NCBI RefSeq assembly: GCF_030814835.1
Contig: NZ_JAUSVS010000002.1
Span: forward strand, 248,001 to 312,000
Origin: Caulobacter ginsengisoli
GTDB taxonomy: Bacteria; Pseudomonadota; Alphaproteobacteria; Caulobacterales; Caulobacteraceae
DNA: 64,000 nucleotides
Direction of reading: 5' to 3'
Part shown: positions 63,459 to 64,000 of the stretch, piece after piece
How the letters are laid out: every line of letters begins with the position of its first letter
How positions within the stretch are numbered: position 1 is the first letter of the stretch
Program-made: the position numbers and the translations under genes
Notes under the pieces: generated by a model
Databases searched by the model: none
Seen by the model: only the letters and a program-made list of their open reading frames with translations
What the model was told of the DNA's origin: nothing

Positions 63459-64000
63459 ATGAGCCAGAAACCCGCCGTCCTGCTGTCCCACCCGATGATC
63501 GGCCCGATGCAACCGGTGCTGGAGGGCGCCTACGAGGTCCACCGCTTCTGGGACCATGCCGACCCAGCCGCCTTCCTGGCCGGGCCGGGTCAGGCGGTGC
63601 GGGCCATCGTTCATGCCGGCGAGTTCAGGCTGGACCCGGCGGTGCTGGGCCAGATGAAGAACCTGGGCCTGATCGCCAATGTCAGCGTCGGCTATGACGG
63701 GGTGGACGTGCCCTGGTGCCGGGCCAACGGCATCGAGGTCACCCATTCGCGCGGCCTCAACGCCGACGATGTCGCCGACCATGCGGTGGGCATGCTGATC
63801 GCCGGCTGGCGCGGCATCGTCGAGGGCGACCAGATGGTCCGGGCCGGGACCTGGACCCTGACCGACCGCATGCGGCCCCGGGCCTCGCTGCGCGGCAAGA
63901 AGGCCGGCATTGTGGGCCTGGGCCATATCGGCGAGGCGGTCGGCCGCCGGCTGGAGGCCTTCGGCATGACGGTCAACTGGTGGGGCCATCGCGAGAAGCC
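63459..64000 (+). CDS. D-isomer-specific 2-hydroxyacid dehydrogenase, 3'-truncated by the window
   Basis: The first 180 codons are in the window. The N-terminal catalytic half (MSQKPAVLLSHPMIG ... NVSVGYDGVDVPWCRANGIEVTHSRGLNADDVADHAVGMLI) and the start of the NAD(P)-binding domain with the GLGHIGEAVG dinucleotide motif are visible. It belongs to the glyoxylate/hydroxypyruvate reductase-like group, which reduces 2-oxoacids; the exact substrate is unknown. The reading frame runs off the window end. No ribosome site precedes the ATG. Confidence 0.9.
   Translation, partial: MSQKPAVLLSHPMIGPMQPVLEGAYEVHRFWDHADPAAFLAGPGQAVRAIVHAGEFRLDPAVLGQMKNLGLIANVSVGYDGVDVPWCRANGIEVTHSRGLNADDVADHAVGMLIAGWRGIVEGDQMVRAGTWTLTDRMRPRASLRGKKAGIVGLGHIGEAVGRRLEAFGMTVNWWGHREK

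Overview
The window is high-GC alphaproteobacterial DNA and very probably comes from the family Caulobacteraceae (Caulobacter/Phenylobacterium type). The best anchor is an 841-residue PleC-like histidine kinase whose phospho-acceptor falls at His610, the position I recall for Caulobacter crescentus PleC. Two other signs agree: a SigF-NrsF/bufferin locus with promoters matching the sigma-F motif reported in Caulobacter, and several RTX exoproteins. I see no rRNA, tRNA, CRISPR array or insertion sequence.

Layout. 1-4.8 kb: 3' part of glnE, an EF-hand secreted protein, and an ECF sigma / membrane anti-sigma / periplasmic metal-sensor operon (CnrHYX-like). 4.7-6.9 kb, minus strand: acetyltransferase, Asp/Asn beta-hydroxylase and sulfotransferase with overlapping ends. 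7-9.1 kb: a DUF6916-like protein facing three tail-collar (microcystin-dependent protein) paralogues. 9.7-15.6 kb: a giant cadherin-like/RTX protein. 15.9-21.1 kb, minus: pepN followed by pleC. 21.2-29.5 kb: a GxxExxY nuclease-like gene with a striking inverted repeat, aldehyde dehydrogenase, Lnt-like acyltransferase, CPBP protease, OmpW, an unknown protein, and two acyl-CoA dehydrogenases. 29.7-35.0 kb: CsgG-like protein, a Cys-rich secreted unknown, and a two-component system with a coupled unknown exported protein. 35.1-38.8 kb: sigF-nrsF facing bufA-bufB-bufC-doxX. 38.9-48.9 kb: an alpha-helical unknown, a VWA protein, two proteins sharing YGQPQQG low-complexity repeats, an amidase and ettA. 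49-63.4 kb: three consecutive RTX proteins, a 2935-residue adhesin-like protein and two M10 (serralysin-type) metalloproteases. 63.5 kb to the end: start of a D-2-hydroxyacid dehydrogenase.

How the parts fit. Two independent metal-responsive ECF circuits lie 31 kb apart. Four RTX proteins without Sec signals imply type I secretion, but no type I exporter gene is present here. The most checkable regulatory results are the paired divergent sigma-F promoters at 36297-36395, a cluster of five GANTC (CcrM) sites at pleC, Shine-Dalgarno-occluding hairpins in the leaders of the three clustered RTX genes, and a predicted leaderless promoter at 63423-63450. All domain and family calls come from reading the translations; no database search was run.
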